The position numbers and the translations under genes were made by a program. The notes beneath the pieces are model-generated. The model searched no databases. It was not told where the DNA came from and worked only from the letters and a program-made list of their open reading frames with translations. Of a stretch of 64,000 bases of DNA, positions 1-9,517 are shown one piece after another. Numbering within the stretch: position 1 is the stretch's first letter; the number at the start of each line of letters is the position of its first letter. Source of the DNA: Fusobacterium mortiferum (lineage in GTDB: Bacteria > Fusobacteriota > Fusobacteriia > Fusobacteriales > Fusobacteriaceae); NCBI RefSeq assembly GCF_016900045.1, contig NZ_JACSNP010000002.1, positions 119,483-183,482 on the forward strand, written 5' to 3'.

Positions 1-30
1 TTATTGGAATGATTATGTAAGGAGAGTTAA

Positions 31-1032
31 GTGGATAGAGTAATTACTAATCAAGAGTTTGAAAATGAGGTAGAGGTACAAAAAAGCTTAAGACCTAAGA
101 GCTTTAAGGAGTATATAGGGCAGGAATCATTAAAGGGTAAGATGTCAATATATATAGAAGCTGCTAAAAGAAGAGGTGGATCTGTAGATCATATACTATT
201 ATATGGACCTCCAGGGTTGGGAAAAACGACTTTAGCTGGAGTAATAGCCACAGAGATGGGAGCAAACTTAAAAATTACTTCTGGCCCTGTTCTTGAAAGA
301 GCTGGGGATTTAGCTGCTATTCTTACCTCTTTAGAGGAGAATGATATACTTTTTATAGATGAGATACATAGGCTGAATAATACTGTTGAGGAGATACTTT
401 ATCCAGCAATGGAAGATGGAGAACTAGATATTATAATAGGAAAGGGACCATCAGCTCGTTCTATAAGAATAGAGTTACCTAATTTCACATTGATAGGGGC
501 AACTACAAGGGCTGGACTTTTGAGCTCACCACTTAGAGACAGGTTTGGTGTAACTCATAGGATGGAGTATTATACAGATGAGGAGTTAGCTCAGATAATT
601 CTTAGAGGGGGACAGATATTAGGAGTTGGAGTAGAAAAAGATGGAGCTTTAGAACTTGCTAGTAGAAGTCGTGGAACACCAAGAATAGCAAATCGTCTTT
701 TAAAAAGAGTGAGAGATTATTGTGAGATAAGAGGGAATGGAGTAATTACTAAGGAGATCTCTATGAAAGCTTTGGATATACTAGGGATAGATTCTGTAGG
801 TCTAGATGATTTAGATAGGGATATCATAAATGCAATAATTGATAATTATGGAGGAGGACCTGTAGGAATAGAGACTCTATCTCTTTTATTAGGAGAGGAT
901 AGAAGAACTTTAGAGGAGGTCTATGAACCGTTTTTAGTAAAAATTGGATATATCAAAAGAACTAATAGAGGAAGAGTCGTTACAGATAAAGCCTATGAAC
1001 ATTTTAAGATAGTGAAGGAGCAAGATAAGTAA
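31..1032 (+). CDS. ruvB: Holliday junction branch migration DNA helicase RuvB
   Basis: AAA+ motor that, with RuvA, drives branch migration of Holliday junctions during recombinational repair. The 333-residue length is normal for the family. Visible motifs are Walker [10 protein letters not shown] (about residues 60-68), Walker B DEIHR, the sensor GATTRAG and arginine-finger region SSPLRDRFG, then a C-terminal winged helix ([11 protein letters not shown]). The start is GTG at 31 with a GGAGAG ribosome site at 21-26. The stop overlaps the next ATG (TAATG), so it is co-transcribed with the Rrf2 regulator. ruvA is not in the window and may lie upstream. Confidence is high from sequence alone. Confidence 0.98.
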   Translation: MDRVITNQEFENEVEVQKSLRPKSFKEYIGQESLKGKMSIYIEAAKRRGGSVDHILLYGPPGLGKTTLAGVIATEMGANLKITSGPVLERAGDLAAILTSLEENDILFIDEIHRLNNTVEEILYPAMEDGELDIIIGKGPSARSIRIELPNFTLIGATTRAGLLSSPLRDRFGVTHRMEYYTDEELAQIILRGGQILGVGVEKDGALELASRSRGTPRIANRLLKRVRDYCEIRGNGVITKEISMKALDILGIDSVGLDDLDRDIINAIIDNYGGGPVGIETLSLLLGEDRRTLEEVYEPFLVKIGYIKRTNRGRVVTDKAYEHFKIVKEQDK

Positions 1033-1454
1033 TGAAGATAAGTACAAGAGTTAGATATGGACTAAAGGCATTAGCATATATAGCTGATAAAAGTAGTGAA
1101 AATAAATTAGTTAGAATAAAAGAGATATCTGATGAGCAAGGAGTATCAGTTCAATATTTAGAGCAAATTCTTTTTAAATTGAAAAATGAAAATATAATAG
1201 AGGGAAAAAGAGGTCCAAATGGTGGATATAGATTAGCAAAGGAGCCAAAGGATATAACACTTCATCAACTTTATAAAATATTAGATGAAGAGGAAAAGGT
1301 AATAGACTGTAACGAGAGTGAAGAGCATAAAGCAGTGTGTAGTGATGGTACTTGTTCTGGAAAATGTATCTGGGGAAAATTGGATAATGCAATGACTAAG
1401 ATACTTGAGGAAACAACTTTAGATGAATTTATAAAAAATAAAGATATGATATAG
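1032..1454 (+). CDS. Rrf2 family transcriptional regulator (IscR-like)
   Basis: Small winged-helix regulator of 140 residues. The N-terminal region [14 protein letters not shown] and the wing KGPNGGYRLA-like segment (GKRGPNGGYRLAKEP) are typical of Rrf2 proteins. Cysteines at about residues 94-113 (DCNE, VCSDGTCSGKC) could bind an Fe-S cluster as in IscR or CymR-like sensors; four cysteines are present, more than the three used by IscR. Its start overlaps the ruvB stop by one base. The target is not visible here: no isc, suf or cys genes are adjacent, so iron-sulfur or redox sensing is inference. Assignment to the family is secure; the ligand is not. Confidence 0.93.
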   Translation: MKISTRVRYGLKALAYIADKSSENKLVRIKEISDEQGVSVQYLEQILFKLKNENIIEGKRGPNGGYRLAKEPKDITLHQLYKILDEEEKVIDCNESEEHKAVCSDGTCSGKCIWGKLDNAMTKILEETTLDEFIKNKDMI

Positions 1455-1463
1455 GAGAATTCT

Positions 1464-2177
1464 GTGATAAGTGTTATAATATCAGAAGAGAATATTCAAG
1501 ATAATAAAATTATAATAGATGATAAGGGCGATGTAAATCATCTAAAAAATGTTTTTAGAGTAAAAATAGATGAAAAAATAAGAGCTGTAGATGGTGAAAG
1601 AGAGTATATTTGCAGAGTTATAGAGTTGGAAAAAAAGAGTGTGACTCTTATTATTGATAAAATTTTTGAGGATAGATTTTCTACAAAGGTAAGAATAGAT
1701 GCAGCCGTTGGAATTTTAAAAAATGATAAAATGGATCTGACTATTCAAAAACTTACTGAGATAGGGATAAATAGAATAATACCTTTGAATACAAAAAGAG
1801 GGGTAGCAAAGGTAAATGAAAAAAAGGATAAATGGGATTTAATTGTAAAAGAGGCTTTGAAACAGTGTCAAGGGGTAAAGCCTTTAATTATCGAAGAGGT
1901 AACAAAAATTGAGAAATTGAAGCTGGAAGATTATGACTTAGTAATTGTTCCTTATGAGTGTGAAGAGGAGTATACATTAAAAAATCTCTTAAAAAAACAG
2001 ACTAAAGAGATAGAAAAAGTTTTGTATATAATAGGACCAGAGGGTGGTTTTGATATAGAGGAGATAGAGTATCTAAAACAAAATGGTGCTAATATAGTTA
2101 CACTGGGTAAAAGGATTCTAAGGGCAGAAACAGCTTCTATTGTAGTAGGAGGAGTTTTAATCAATGAATTTCAATAA
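1464..2177 (+). CDS. rsmE: 16S rRNA (uracil(1498)-N(3))-methyltransferase RsmE
   Basis: Methylates U1498 of 16S rRNA using S-adenosylmethionine. The 237-residue protein has the N-terminal PUA-like part (HLKNVFRVK, residues about 27-35) and the C-terminal SPOUT trefoil-knot motifs IGPEGGF and LGKRILRAETA, which form the SAM-binding knot and are diagnostic. The start is GTG at 1464 with AGGAGAA just upstream; no better ATG is available. It overlaps mtaB by 14 bases, indicating translational coupling of two RNA-modification genes. Confidence 0.96.
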   Translation: MISVIISEENIQDNKIIIDDKGDVNHLKNVFRVKIDEKIRAVDGEREYICRVIELEKKSVTLIIDKIFEDRFSTKVRIDAAVGILKNDKMDLTIQKLTEIGINRIIPLNTKRGVAKVNEKKDKWDLIVKEALKQCQGVKPLIIEEVTKIEKLKLEDYDLVIVPYECEEEYTLKNLLKKQTKEIEKVLYIIGPEGGFDIEEIEYLKQNGANIVTLGKRILRAETASIVVGGVLINEFQ

Positions 2178-3462
2178 AAGAGTAGCCTTTTATACTTTAG
2201 GATGTAAAGTAAATCAATATGAGACAGAGAGCATAAAGAATCAACTTATTCAGAAGGGATATACAGAGAAAGATTTTGAAGAGGAAGCAGATATTTATAT
2301 TGTAAACTCATGTACTGTAACAAGTGTAGCAGATAGAAAAACAAGAAATATGTTGAGAAGAGCTAAGAAGGTAAATCCTCATAGTAAAGTTATAGTTACA
2401 GGGTGTTATGCTCAAACAAATAGTAAAGAACTATTAGAGATGGAAGATATAGACTATGTAATTGGGAATAAGTATAAAAAAGGGATTGTTAATTTCATAG
2501 AGGATATTGAAAATAGAACTTTAGATAGATTAAAAAATGATAATATATTTGATGAGTATGAGTATACTGAATATGAGTTTGCTACTTTGAGAGAGATGTC
2601 AAGAGCTTATGTAAAGATACAAGATGGATGTAATAACTTCTGTTCATATTGTAAAATTCCATTTGCAAGAGGAAGAAGCAGATCAAGAAAGAGAGAGAAT
2701 ATCTTAAAAGAGATTGAGAAACTTGTAAGTGAAGGATTTAAAGAAATAATCCTAATAGGAATAAATTTAGGAGCTTATGGTGAAGATTTAGAAGAGGATA
2801 TAGACTTTGAAGATTTATTAGAGGAGATTTTACAAGTAAAAGGTTTAGAAAGAGTAAGAATAGGTTCTGTATATCCAGATAAGATATCAGACAGATTTAT
2901 AGAACTATTTAAATATAAAAATCTTATGCCACATCTTCATATCTCTCTTCAATCATGTGATGATACAGTTTTAAAAATGATGAAGAGAAAATACGGAAGT
3001 GATTTAATAGAGGAGAGACTTCTGAAGTTAAAAAATAGTGTAAAAGGAATGGAGTACACAGCTGATATAATTGTTGGTTTCCCTGGAGAAACTGAAGAGA
3101 TGTTCCAAAATTCTTATAATCTGATAGGAAAAATAGGATTCTCAGGGCTTCATATTTTCCAATACTCTGATAGAGAAAATACTATTGCAAGTAGATTAGA
3201 GAATAAGATTGATGCAAAAGTAAAGAAAGAGAGAGCAGATAGATTAGAGGAGCTAAAAAAAGAGATGTCTACTAAGGCGAGGGAGAATTATATAGGTAAA
3301 GAGCTAAAGGTTTTAGTAGAGGAAGAGATAGATGGGTATCTGTATGGATATAGTGAGAACTACTTAAGGGTAAAAATAAAAGGGGATAAAAAATTAGTTA
3401 ATGAGATAATAACAGTAAAAATTACCTCATTGGAGAAGGAGTTGTTGATAGCAGATGAATAG
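2164..3462 (+). CDS. mtaB: tRNA N6-threonylcarbamoyladenosine(37) methylthiotransferase MtaB
   Basis: Radical-SAM enzyme that converts t6A37 to ms2t6A37 in tRNA. The 432 residues show the N-terminal UPF0004 domain with conserved cysteines (TLGCKVNQYE, NSCTVT, TGCYAQ), the radical-SAM signature CNNFCSYCKIPFARG around residues 157-171, and a C-terminal TRAM-like segment. The pattern GRSRSR after the cluster motif favours MtaB (YqeV type) over MiaB. ATG at 2164 has GGAGGAG upstream within rsmE. The end overlaps the next gene by 8 bases. Confidence 0.95.
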   Translation: MNFNKRVAFYTLGCKVNQYETESIKNQLIQKGYTEKDFEEEADIYIVNSCTVTSVADRKTRNMLRRAKKVNPHSKVIVTGCYAQTNSKELLEMEDIDYVIGNKYKKGIVNFIEDIENRTLDRLKNDNIFDEYEYTEYEFATLREMSRAYVKIQDGCNNFCSYCKIPFARGRSRSRKRENILKEIEKLVSEGFKEIILIGINLGAYGEDLEEDIDFEDLLEEILQVKGLERVRIGSVYPDKISDRFIELFKYKNLMPHLHISLQSCDDTVLKMMKRKYGSDLIEERLLKLKNSVKGMEYTADIIVGFPGETEEMFQNSYNLIGKIGFSGLHIFQYSDRENTIASRLENKIDAKVKKERADRLEELKKEMSTKARENYIGKELKVLVEEEIDGYLYGYSENYLRVKIKGDKKLVNEIITVKITSLEKELLIADE

Positions 3463-4423
3463 AAGGGTAAGAGCAATATTTACAGTTATTTTTGTAATAG
3501 TTGTATTAGGCGGATTTCTTTTTATAAATTCTATGAGAAAGAATCCTGAATTAGATAAAAATAGCAGTTACTTGATAATAGGAAAAGAGAATCTAATAGC
3601 TGTATATCAAGATAAGTTAGCAGTAAGAATACCTTATGGAATCAATATAGATAAGGATAAAACATTTAAAGATTTAGTAGATAATAAAAATGAGGAGGAG
3701 ATTTTAAAAACTGTAAATAAACTTCTTCCAGTTCCATTAAATAACTATATGAGAGTTAAGTTCGGACAAGTTCAATTAAATGTTAAAAATGCTAAAAATA
3801 TTCCAGAAACTACTGTTGATAATAAGAGATATATAGTAACTTCTAGTTTACACTCAATGTATGAAACTTTATATAATGAGCAAAAGAATAAAAATGAGTT
3901 AAATGAGAATATAATAGTAGATGTATTAAATGCTAACGGTATAAATGGATATGCTAGAAGAACTGGAGAAAACATAAAAAATAAGTTAGGAATGAAATAT
4001 AATGCAGCTAACTATGAGAAAAATTTAGAGGAAAGTTATATCATATTAAATGATATCTCAAATGAAAAAGCTGAAGAGATAGTTATGCAACTTAATGAGA
4101 AATATTTTAAAATTCAACAGGTTCCAACAATTCCAACTTTAGCTAATGTAGTAGTAATTTTAGGACAGGAGAAAAATATAGATTTTACGATAGAGGTTCT
4201 TGGAGAGAATAGCACAACTATTCAAAATATAAGTGATGAATTAAAAAGAGAAGGGTATAAAAAGGTTGAAATAGAAAAAGATAAGGTAAAGGCAGATAAT
4301 GCTTTTGTGGAATATGCTTCAGAAGATTATTTTATAGCTTATAAAATAGCTAAAAAATTGAATATAAGTAATTTTATAGAGAATAATAACCTAAAAAATA
4401 AAATAAGAGTAATAACAAAGTAG
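3455..4423 (+). CDS. LytR C-terminal (LytR_C) domain protein, membrane anchored
   Basis: 322 residues with one N-terminal membrane segment (about residues 8-25) and an external part. Residues about 147-200 (IIVDVLNANGINGYARRTG) match the LytR_C fold, and a second similar but weaker copy seems to lie near the C-terminus (VVVILGQ and following). There is no LytR-Cps2A-Psr catalytic domain, so it is probably a cell-envelope binding protein rather than a ligase. It sits directly before MreD-like and PBP2 genes, where mreC might be expected, suggesting a role in the elongation or envelope machinery; that role is inference from position. Confidence 0.7.
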   Translation: MNRRVRAIFTVIFVIVVLGGFLFINSMRKNPELDKNSSYLIIGKENLIAVYQDKLAVRIPYGINIDKDKTFKDLVDNKNEEEILKTVNKLLPVPLNNYMRVKFGQVQLNVKNAKNIPETTVDNKRYIVTSSLHSMYETLYNEQKNKNELNENIIVDVLNANGINGYARRTGENIKNKLGMKYNAANYEKNLEESYIILNDISNEKAEEIVMQLNEKYFKIQQVPTIPTLANVVVILGQEKNIDFTIEVLGENSTTIQNISDELKREGYKKVEIEKDKVKADNAFVEYASEDYFIAYKIAKKLNISNFIENNNLKNKIRVITK

Positions 4424-4845
4424 TGAGAAAAATGTTATATATAATCTCTTTTTTTATGGTTATAATTGAGGTAAGTTTACCCCTTGCTGGAAATATGTAC
4501 GGGGTAACACTACCATTTTTAACTTATCTAGTGAGTATGAAAAAAGAGAGAGAGGTATTCTTAGTGATAGTATTAGCATTGTTACATTCTCTACAGACTA
4601 ATAGTTTCTTTGAAATACTGATTATACTACTGGTAAGTTATTATATATTTTATTATATATTTACACATCTAACATACGGAAAGACTAGTATAATTTTGAT
4701 AACTTTTTTACAAGGAATCATTTATTATGTACTCTCAATCAATAATTTTCGAAAAGAATATTTTGTTGTAAATATTTGTATTTTTATTATTTTAAATTAT
4801 GTTTATATGAGAATTTCAAGAAAAAAGGATAGTATAAAAGGATAA
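4423..4845 (+). CDS. mreD: MreD-like rod-shape membrane protein
   Basis: 140 residues, almost entirely hydrophobic with about five predicted membrane helices. Sequence motifs are weak, as is usual for MreD, but size, topology and location immediately before the PBP2 gene are the MreD arrangement. It starts with GTG at 4423 overlapping the previous TAG, with no strong ribosome site, which implies translational coupling. MreD would help localise or activate the PBP2-RodA elongasome at the inner membrane. mreB and mreC are not in this window. Confidence 0.65.
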   Translation: MRKMLYIISFFMVIIEVSLPLAGNMYGVTLPFLTYLVSMKKEREVFLVIVLALLHSLQTNSFFEILIILLVSYYIFYYIFTHLTYGKTSIILITFLQGIIYYVLSINNFRKEYFVVNICIFIILNYVYMRISRKKDSIKG

Positions 4846-4847
4846 GT

Positions 4848-6704
4848 ATGAAGAAATTGAAGAGAAGGAATATTAACATAAAACTTGGAGAAGAGAATAG
4901 TACTAGAGATATAATATTAAAAGCTTTTATTTTGATAGTTTTTTTATTAGTAGGGTTGAGAATGTTTTATCTACAAGTTTTAATGGGAGATAAATATTCC
5001 TATCTCTCTCAAAGAAATAGAATAAAATTAAAAGAGATAGAGGCACCGAGAGGGAAGATCTTTGATAGTAAGGGTAGACTTGTAGTAACAAATGGTTCAG
5101 GTTATAGATTGGTCTATCTTCAAGAGAGAAAACAAACCCCAGAGATATTGAAGGAGATTAGTGAAGTTACTGGGTATACAGAGGATTATATTGCTAAAAA
5201 AATAAAATATGGAGAGATATTTCCATATACAAGAGAAAATGTTATAATAGATGATTTAAAACCAGAGATAGCTCATAAGTTGATGGAGCAATTAATAGAT
5301 TATCCATATCTTCAAGTACAAACGTATTCTAAGAGAAGATATCTTTATGATAACGTAGCTGCACATAGTATAGGATATGTAAAAAAGATATCGGAAAAAG
5401 AGTATGAAAGGTTGAAAGATACTGGATATGGACCTAGAGATATTATTGGAAAAGATGGACTTGAAAGTGAATATGATAAGGAACTTCAAGGGGAAGATGG
5501 GTATGAGTATATTGAAGTAAATGCCCTAAATAAGTTACAAAGAAAGATAGAGGAAAAAAAGAATCCAGTTCCAGGAAAAGATATGTACATGACACTGGAT
5601 ATGGAGCTTCAAGAATATATGGAGAAACAATTTGAAGAAGATGGAAGAGCAGGGGCATTTATTGCCTTAAACCCTAAAAATGGAGAGATTCTAACAATGG
5701 TAAGCTATCCAACTTATTCATTGAATATGTTTAGTTCACAAATATCCTATGACGAATGGGATAAGATAATAAATGATCCTAGAAAGCCACTTGCTAATAA
5801 GGCTATAGCTGGAGAGTACCCACCTGGTTCAGTATTTAAGGTGGTTTCTGCTATTGCTTTTTTAGAAAATGGTGTAGATCCTAAAGAGCAGTACTATGAC
5901 AAAACTGGATACTATCAGATAGGAAAATGGAAGTGGAGAGCTTGGAAAGCTGGAGGACATGGATATACTGATATGAAGAAATCTATTGTTGAATCTGCTA
6001 ACCCATATTACTATAGATATTCAGATAAAATTGGTCATAAGCCAATTATAGATGTAGCAGCTTCTTTTGGACTAGGTGAAAAAACTGGAATAGATATTCC
6101 AGGTGAAAAAAAAGGTTTACTTCCTGATACAGTATGGAAAAAGAAAGTAATAGGAAGTGGTTGGTTTAAGGGAGATACTATATTGTTATCAATAGGACAG
6201 GGGTATCTTTTAGTAACACCATTACAGATAGCAAATTTATATGCAGTGATAGCCAATAGAGGAGAGGTAGTATATACACCTCATCTAGTTAAGGAATTTC
6301 ATGACTCAGATGGGAATATCTTTCCAACAAAGTTGCATGAAAAGGAGATTGGAAAATATCCAAAATCATACTACAATATTTTAAACGATGCATTAGTAGC
6401 AACTGTATCACAAGATAATGGAACTACTAAAGTGTTGAGGACAAATGGGATAAAGGTCGCAGCTAAAAGTGGTTCGGCACAGAATGCACACTCAAAGATA
6501 ACACATGCATGGGTTGCTGGATATTTCCCAGCTGATAATCCAGAGATAGTTTTTGCTACTATCCTAGAAGAAGCTGGTGGAGGGGGAGCTGTAGCTGGAG
6601 GAATGACGAGAAGATTTATAGATAAGTATCTAGAGATTAAGAATAGACCTGCAGATGATCCAAAAAGTGAAAATATTATAGAGAGTAATAAAGAGAGTTT
6701 GTAA
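4848..6704 (+). CDS. mrdA: Penicillin-binding protein 2 (peptidoglycan transpeptidase)
   Basis: Class B PBP that cross-links peptidoglycan during lateral wall growth. The 618 residues begin with a membrane anchor (about 26-46), then the PBP dimerisation domain, and a transpeptidase domain with SVFK (catalytic Ser about 328), SAN around residue 383 and KSGSAQ around residue 543. The GQGYLLVTPLQ and GVDPKEQYYD segments are typical of PBP2/MrdA. The gene follows the MreD-like gene by 2 bases. The full set of active-site residues is present, so it should be functional and beta-lactam sensitive. Confidence 0.96.
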   Translation: MKKLKRRNINIKLGEENSTRDIILKAFILIVFLLVGLRMFYLQVLMGDKYSYLSQRNRIKLKEIEAPRGKIFDSKGRLVVTNGSGYRLVYLQERKQTPEILKEISEVTGYTEDYIAKKIKYGEIFPYTRENVIIDDLKPEIAHKLMEQLIDYPYLQVQTYSKRRYLYDNVAAHSIGYVKKISEKEYERLKDTGYGPRDIIGKDGLESEYDKELQGEDGYEYIEVNALNKLQRKIEEKKNPVPGKDMYMTLDMELQEYMEKQFEEDGRAGAFIALNPKNGEILTMVSYPTYSLNMFSSQISYDEWDKIINDPRKPLANKAIAGEYPPGSVFKVVSAIAFLENGVDPKEQYYDKTGYYQIGKWKWRAWKAGGHGYTDMKKSIVESANPYYYRYSDKIGHKPIIDVAASFGLGEKTGIDIPGEKKGLLPDTVWKKKVIGSGWFKGDTILLSIGQGYLLVTPLQIANLYAVIANRGEVVYTPHLVKEFHDSDGNIFPTKLHEKEIGKYPKSYYNILNDALVATVSQDNGTTKVLRTNGIKVAAKSGSAQNAHSKITHAWVAGYFPADNPEIVFATILEEAGGGGAVAGGMTRRFIDKYLEIKNRPADDPKSENIIESNKESL

Positions 6705-6740
6705 TGGTGGAGGGAGATTTTATTAAAAAAAGGAGAGACG

Positions 6741-8645
6741 ATGTTAAGAGCAGAAAAAGGGAGTATCAGTCAAGAGAAGAAAAAAAGAATTGAAAGAAAA
6801 TTAAAAACAGCAAATGTTGTTTGTGAAGTAGATGGAATAAAAGAGAAAATAAAAGCTATAAAAGAGGGAATAAAGGAGTTAAAAACTGAAAAGGTAAAAA
6901 AAGTTACTGGGAAGGTAGCAAAAGAGAAAAACTCTGTATTAACTGAAACAAAAGAGGCGAAGGAAGCTAAAGCTCAAAAAGAAGAAAAAATGTATGTAAT
7001 ACCTCTAGGTGGAATGGAAGAAGTAGGAAAAAATAGTACTGTAATCCAATATAGAGATGAGATTATAATAATTGATTCAGGAGTAATATTTCCAGATGAG
7101 AATTTGTTAGGAATAGATTTAGTAATCCCAGATTTTAGCTTTTTAGAAAATAATAAAGATAAGATAAAAGGATTATTTGTAACTCATGGACATGAGGATC
7201 ATATAGGTTCAATCCCATATCTTTATCAAAAAATAGATAAGAGTGTCCCTATGTTTGGAGGAAAACTTACATTAGCACTAGCTAAATCTAAATTTGAAAA
7301 TGGATTTAGTAGAGATATCCCTAAGATGAAAGAGGTAAAAGGGAGAAGTAAGATAAAGGTAGGAAAGTATTTTACAGTTGAGTTTATAAAAATAACTCAT
7401 TCTATAACTGATGCTTACTCTATACTTGTAACAACACCTGCAGGAACAGTTTTCCATACAGGAGACTTTAAAATAGATTTAACACCTGTAGATGGAGAGG
7501 GAGTAGATTTTGCTAGACTTTCACAAATAGGAGAGCAAGGGGTAGACCTGATGTTATCAGATTCTACTAACTCTGAAGTAGATGGATTTACTCCATCTGA
7601 AAAAAGTGTTGGAGAGGCTTTTAGAGCAGAGTTTTCTAAAGCTAAGGGAAGAATAATTGTAGCCGCTTTTGCTTCCCACGTTCATAGACTTCAACAGATA
7701 GTAAATGTAGCTCAAGAGCATGGAAGAAAGATTGCTATTGATGGAAGAAGCTTAGTTAAAGTTTTTGAAATAGCTGGAAGCTTAGGATATTTAAAAGTTC
7801 CAAATGATATGATGGTACCACTTTCTGAAGTAGATACTTTAAAGGATAATAAAGTTGTAATTCTTTGTACAGGAACACAGGGAGAACCAATGGCAGCCCT
7901 ATCAAGAATAGCTAAAAATATGCATAAACATATAAAGATAAAAGAGGGAGATACTGTTATAATTTCAGCTACACCAATTCCTGGAAATGAAAGAGCTGTA
8001 TCTAATAATATAAACAATCTATTGAAATATGATGCAGAGGTTGTTTTTAAGAAGATAGCTGGAATTCATGTTTCTGGACATGGAAGTAAAGAGGAACAAA
8101 AGCTTATGCTAAATCTGATTAAACCTAAATATTTTATGCCTGTACATGGAGAGCATAAAATGTTAAAGGCACATCAGGACACAGCTATGGAGACTGGAAT
8201 ACCTAAAAATAATATAATTATAGCTCAAAATGGTAGTAAAATAGAGGTTACAAAATCAGGGGCTAAGATAAAAGGTAAGGTAAATGCTGGATGTACTCTA
8301 GTAGATGGATTAGGTGTTGGAGATATAGGAAATATTGTACTAAAAGATAGACAGCAATTATCTCAAGATGGAGTTGTTGTTATTGTATTTACTTTAGATA
8401 AAGAAACAGGTAAAATAGTAGCAGGACCAGATATTGTAACAAGAGGTTTTGTTTACTCAAAAGAATCTGATGATATAATAAAAGAGGCTATTGAAAATAT
8501 AAAAGAGAAGATAGATGATACTTCTAATTATTATTCAAAGGATTGGGGATTATTAAAGAATACAACAAGAGATATAGCAGCTAAGTTTTTCTATAATAAA
8601 ACTAAGAGAAATCCAATGATATTACCGATAATTATGGAAGTATAA
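6741..8645 (+). CDS. rnj: Ribonuclease J
   Basis: Metallo-beta-lactamase/beta-CASP ribonuclease with 5'-3' exo and endonuclease activity in mRNA decay and rRNA maturation. The zinc motif HGHEDH lies at residues 149-154, with HTGDFK, a beta-CASP domain (FASHVHRLQQI) and HVSGHGSKEEQ and PVHGEHKM downstream. The 634 residues include about 83 residues of Lys/Glu-rich extension before the usual family start MYVIPLGGMEEVG (residue 84). ATG at 6741 has AAGGAGAGACG upstream; the internal ATG at 6990 has only a weak ribosome site, so the extended form is preferred. Confidence 0.96.
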   Translation: MLRAEKGSISQEKKKRIERKLKTANVVCEVDGIKEKIKAIKEGIKELKTEKVKKVTGKVAKEKNSVLTETKEAKEAKAQKEEKMYVIPLGGMEEVGKNSTVIQYRDEIIIIDSGVIFPDENLLGIDLVIPDFSFLENNKDKIKGLFVTHGHEDHIGSIPYLYQKIDKSVPMFGGKLTLALAKSKFENGFSRDIPKMKEVKGRSKIKVGKYFTVEFIKITHSITDAYSILVTTPAGTVFHTGDFKIDLTPVDGEGVDFARLSQIGEQGVDLMLSDSTNSEVDGFTPSEKSVGEAFRAEFSKAKGRIIVAAFASHVHRLQQIVNVAQEHGRKIAIDGRSLVKVFEIAGSLGYLKVPNDMMVPLSEVDTLKDNKVVILCTGTQGEPMAALSRIAKNMHKHIKIKEGDTVIISATPIPGNERAVSNNINNLLKYDAEVVFKKIAGIHVSGHGSKEEQKLMLNLIKPKYFMPVHGEHKMLKAHQDTAMETGIPKNNIIIAQNGSKIEVTKSGAKIKGKVNAGCTLVDGLGVGDIGNIVLKDRQQLSQDGVVVIVFTLDKETGKIVAGPDIVTRGFVYSKESDDIIKEAIENIKEKIDDTSNYYSKDWGLLKNTTRDIAAKFFYNKTKRNPMILPIIMEV

Positions 8646-8698
8646 TTAAATAAGATTAAATAAATTAAAAATATAATAAAGATAGTAAGGAGAAAAAA

Positions 8699-9004
8699 AT
8701 GGAATTAACAAGCAAAAGAAGAGCATATTTAAGAAAGAAGGCTCATGATTTAGATGCACTAGTAAGAATAGGAAAAGATGGAGTAACTGATAATTTAATT
8801 CAAAGTATTTTAGATGCAATAGAATCAAGAGAGTTATTAAAAGTAAAGATACTTCAAAACTGTGAAGAGGAAAAAATGGAGATAATGGAGCAATTATCAC
8901 AATGTAAAGAGTTTGAAGTAGTAGGAATAATTGGAAGAACTATTATTCTTTTCAGAGAGAATAAAGATAAGCCAGTTGTATCTTTAGAGTTAAAAAGTAT
9001 CTAA
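8699..9004 (+). CDS. yhbY: YhbY family CRM-domain RNA-binding protein
   Basis: 101-residue protein made of a single CRM domain, a KH-like fold associated with the large ribosomal subunit precursor. Typical features are the start LTSKRRAYLRKKAHDLDALVRIGKDGVT and the GRTIILFR end (the classical GxxG-type loop region is IGKDG). AAGGAG lies at 8689-8694 ahead of the ATG. It follows RNase J, consistent with a ribosome-assembly role. Confidence 0.93.
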   Translation: MELTSKRRAYLRKKAHDLDALVRIGKDGVTDNLIQSILDAIESRELLKVKILQNCEEEKMEIMEQLSQCKEFEVVGIIGRTIILFRENKDKPVVSLELKSI

Positions 9005-9026
9005 TTAAAAGAAAGGGGATGGAGTG

Positions 9027-9512
9027 ATGAGTCCCGGAATAATTTTTGGAAATAGGATATTAGATGTAGTATTTGTAGCTTGGTTTATAGCACAATTCTA
9101 TAAGGTATTAAAAACTATTTTTGTAGATAAGAAATTAAATATAAAAAGAATGTGGGAAACAGGAGGAATGCCTAGTTCCCACAGCTCTACTGTGTCTTGT
9201 TTAACTATTTGTATTGGAATTCGTCATGGAATGAATAGTGATATGTTTGCTATTGCTATGATACTTTCTGGGATAGTGATGTATGATGCCACTGGGATAA
9301 GAAGAGCAGCTGGGAAACAAGCAGGAGTAATAAATCAATTTGTTGAAAAGATACCTCTTATGTTAGGAGAAAAAAGATATGAGAGATATTTTGGAAAAGA
9401 GAAAGGTGAAAAATTAAAAGAACTTTTAGGACATACACCTTTTGAAGTTTTAATCGGTTGTATCGTGGGTATAGTTATAGGTTTAATTTTTACTGATTAT
9501 TTACAGGGGTAG
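9027..9512 (+). CDS. Divergent PAP2 (DUF212) family integral membrane protein
   Basis: 161-residue membrane protein with about four helices and the hallmark GGMPSSHSS motif, related to the PAP2 phosphatase signature and found in DUF212/YuiD proteins. It may be a lipid phosphatase, for example on polyprenyl phosphates, and the adjacent dxs gene for isoprenoid synthesis is suggestive; this function is inference. GTG at 9024 is also possible, but the ATG at 9027 has better spacing from the AAAGGGGA ribosome site. Confidence 0.88.
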   Translation: MSPGIIFGNRILDVVFVAWFIAQFYKVLKTIFVDKKLNIKRMWETGGMPSSHSSTVSCLTICIGIRHGMNSDMFAIAMILSGIVMYDATGIRRAAGKQAGVINQFVEKIPLMLGEKRYERYFGKEKGEKLKELLGHTPFEVLIGCIVGIVIGLIFTDYLQG

Positions 9513-9517
9513 AATAG

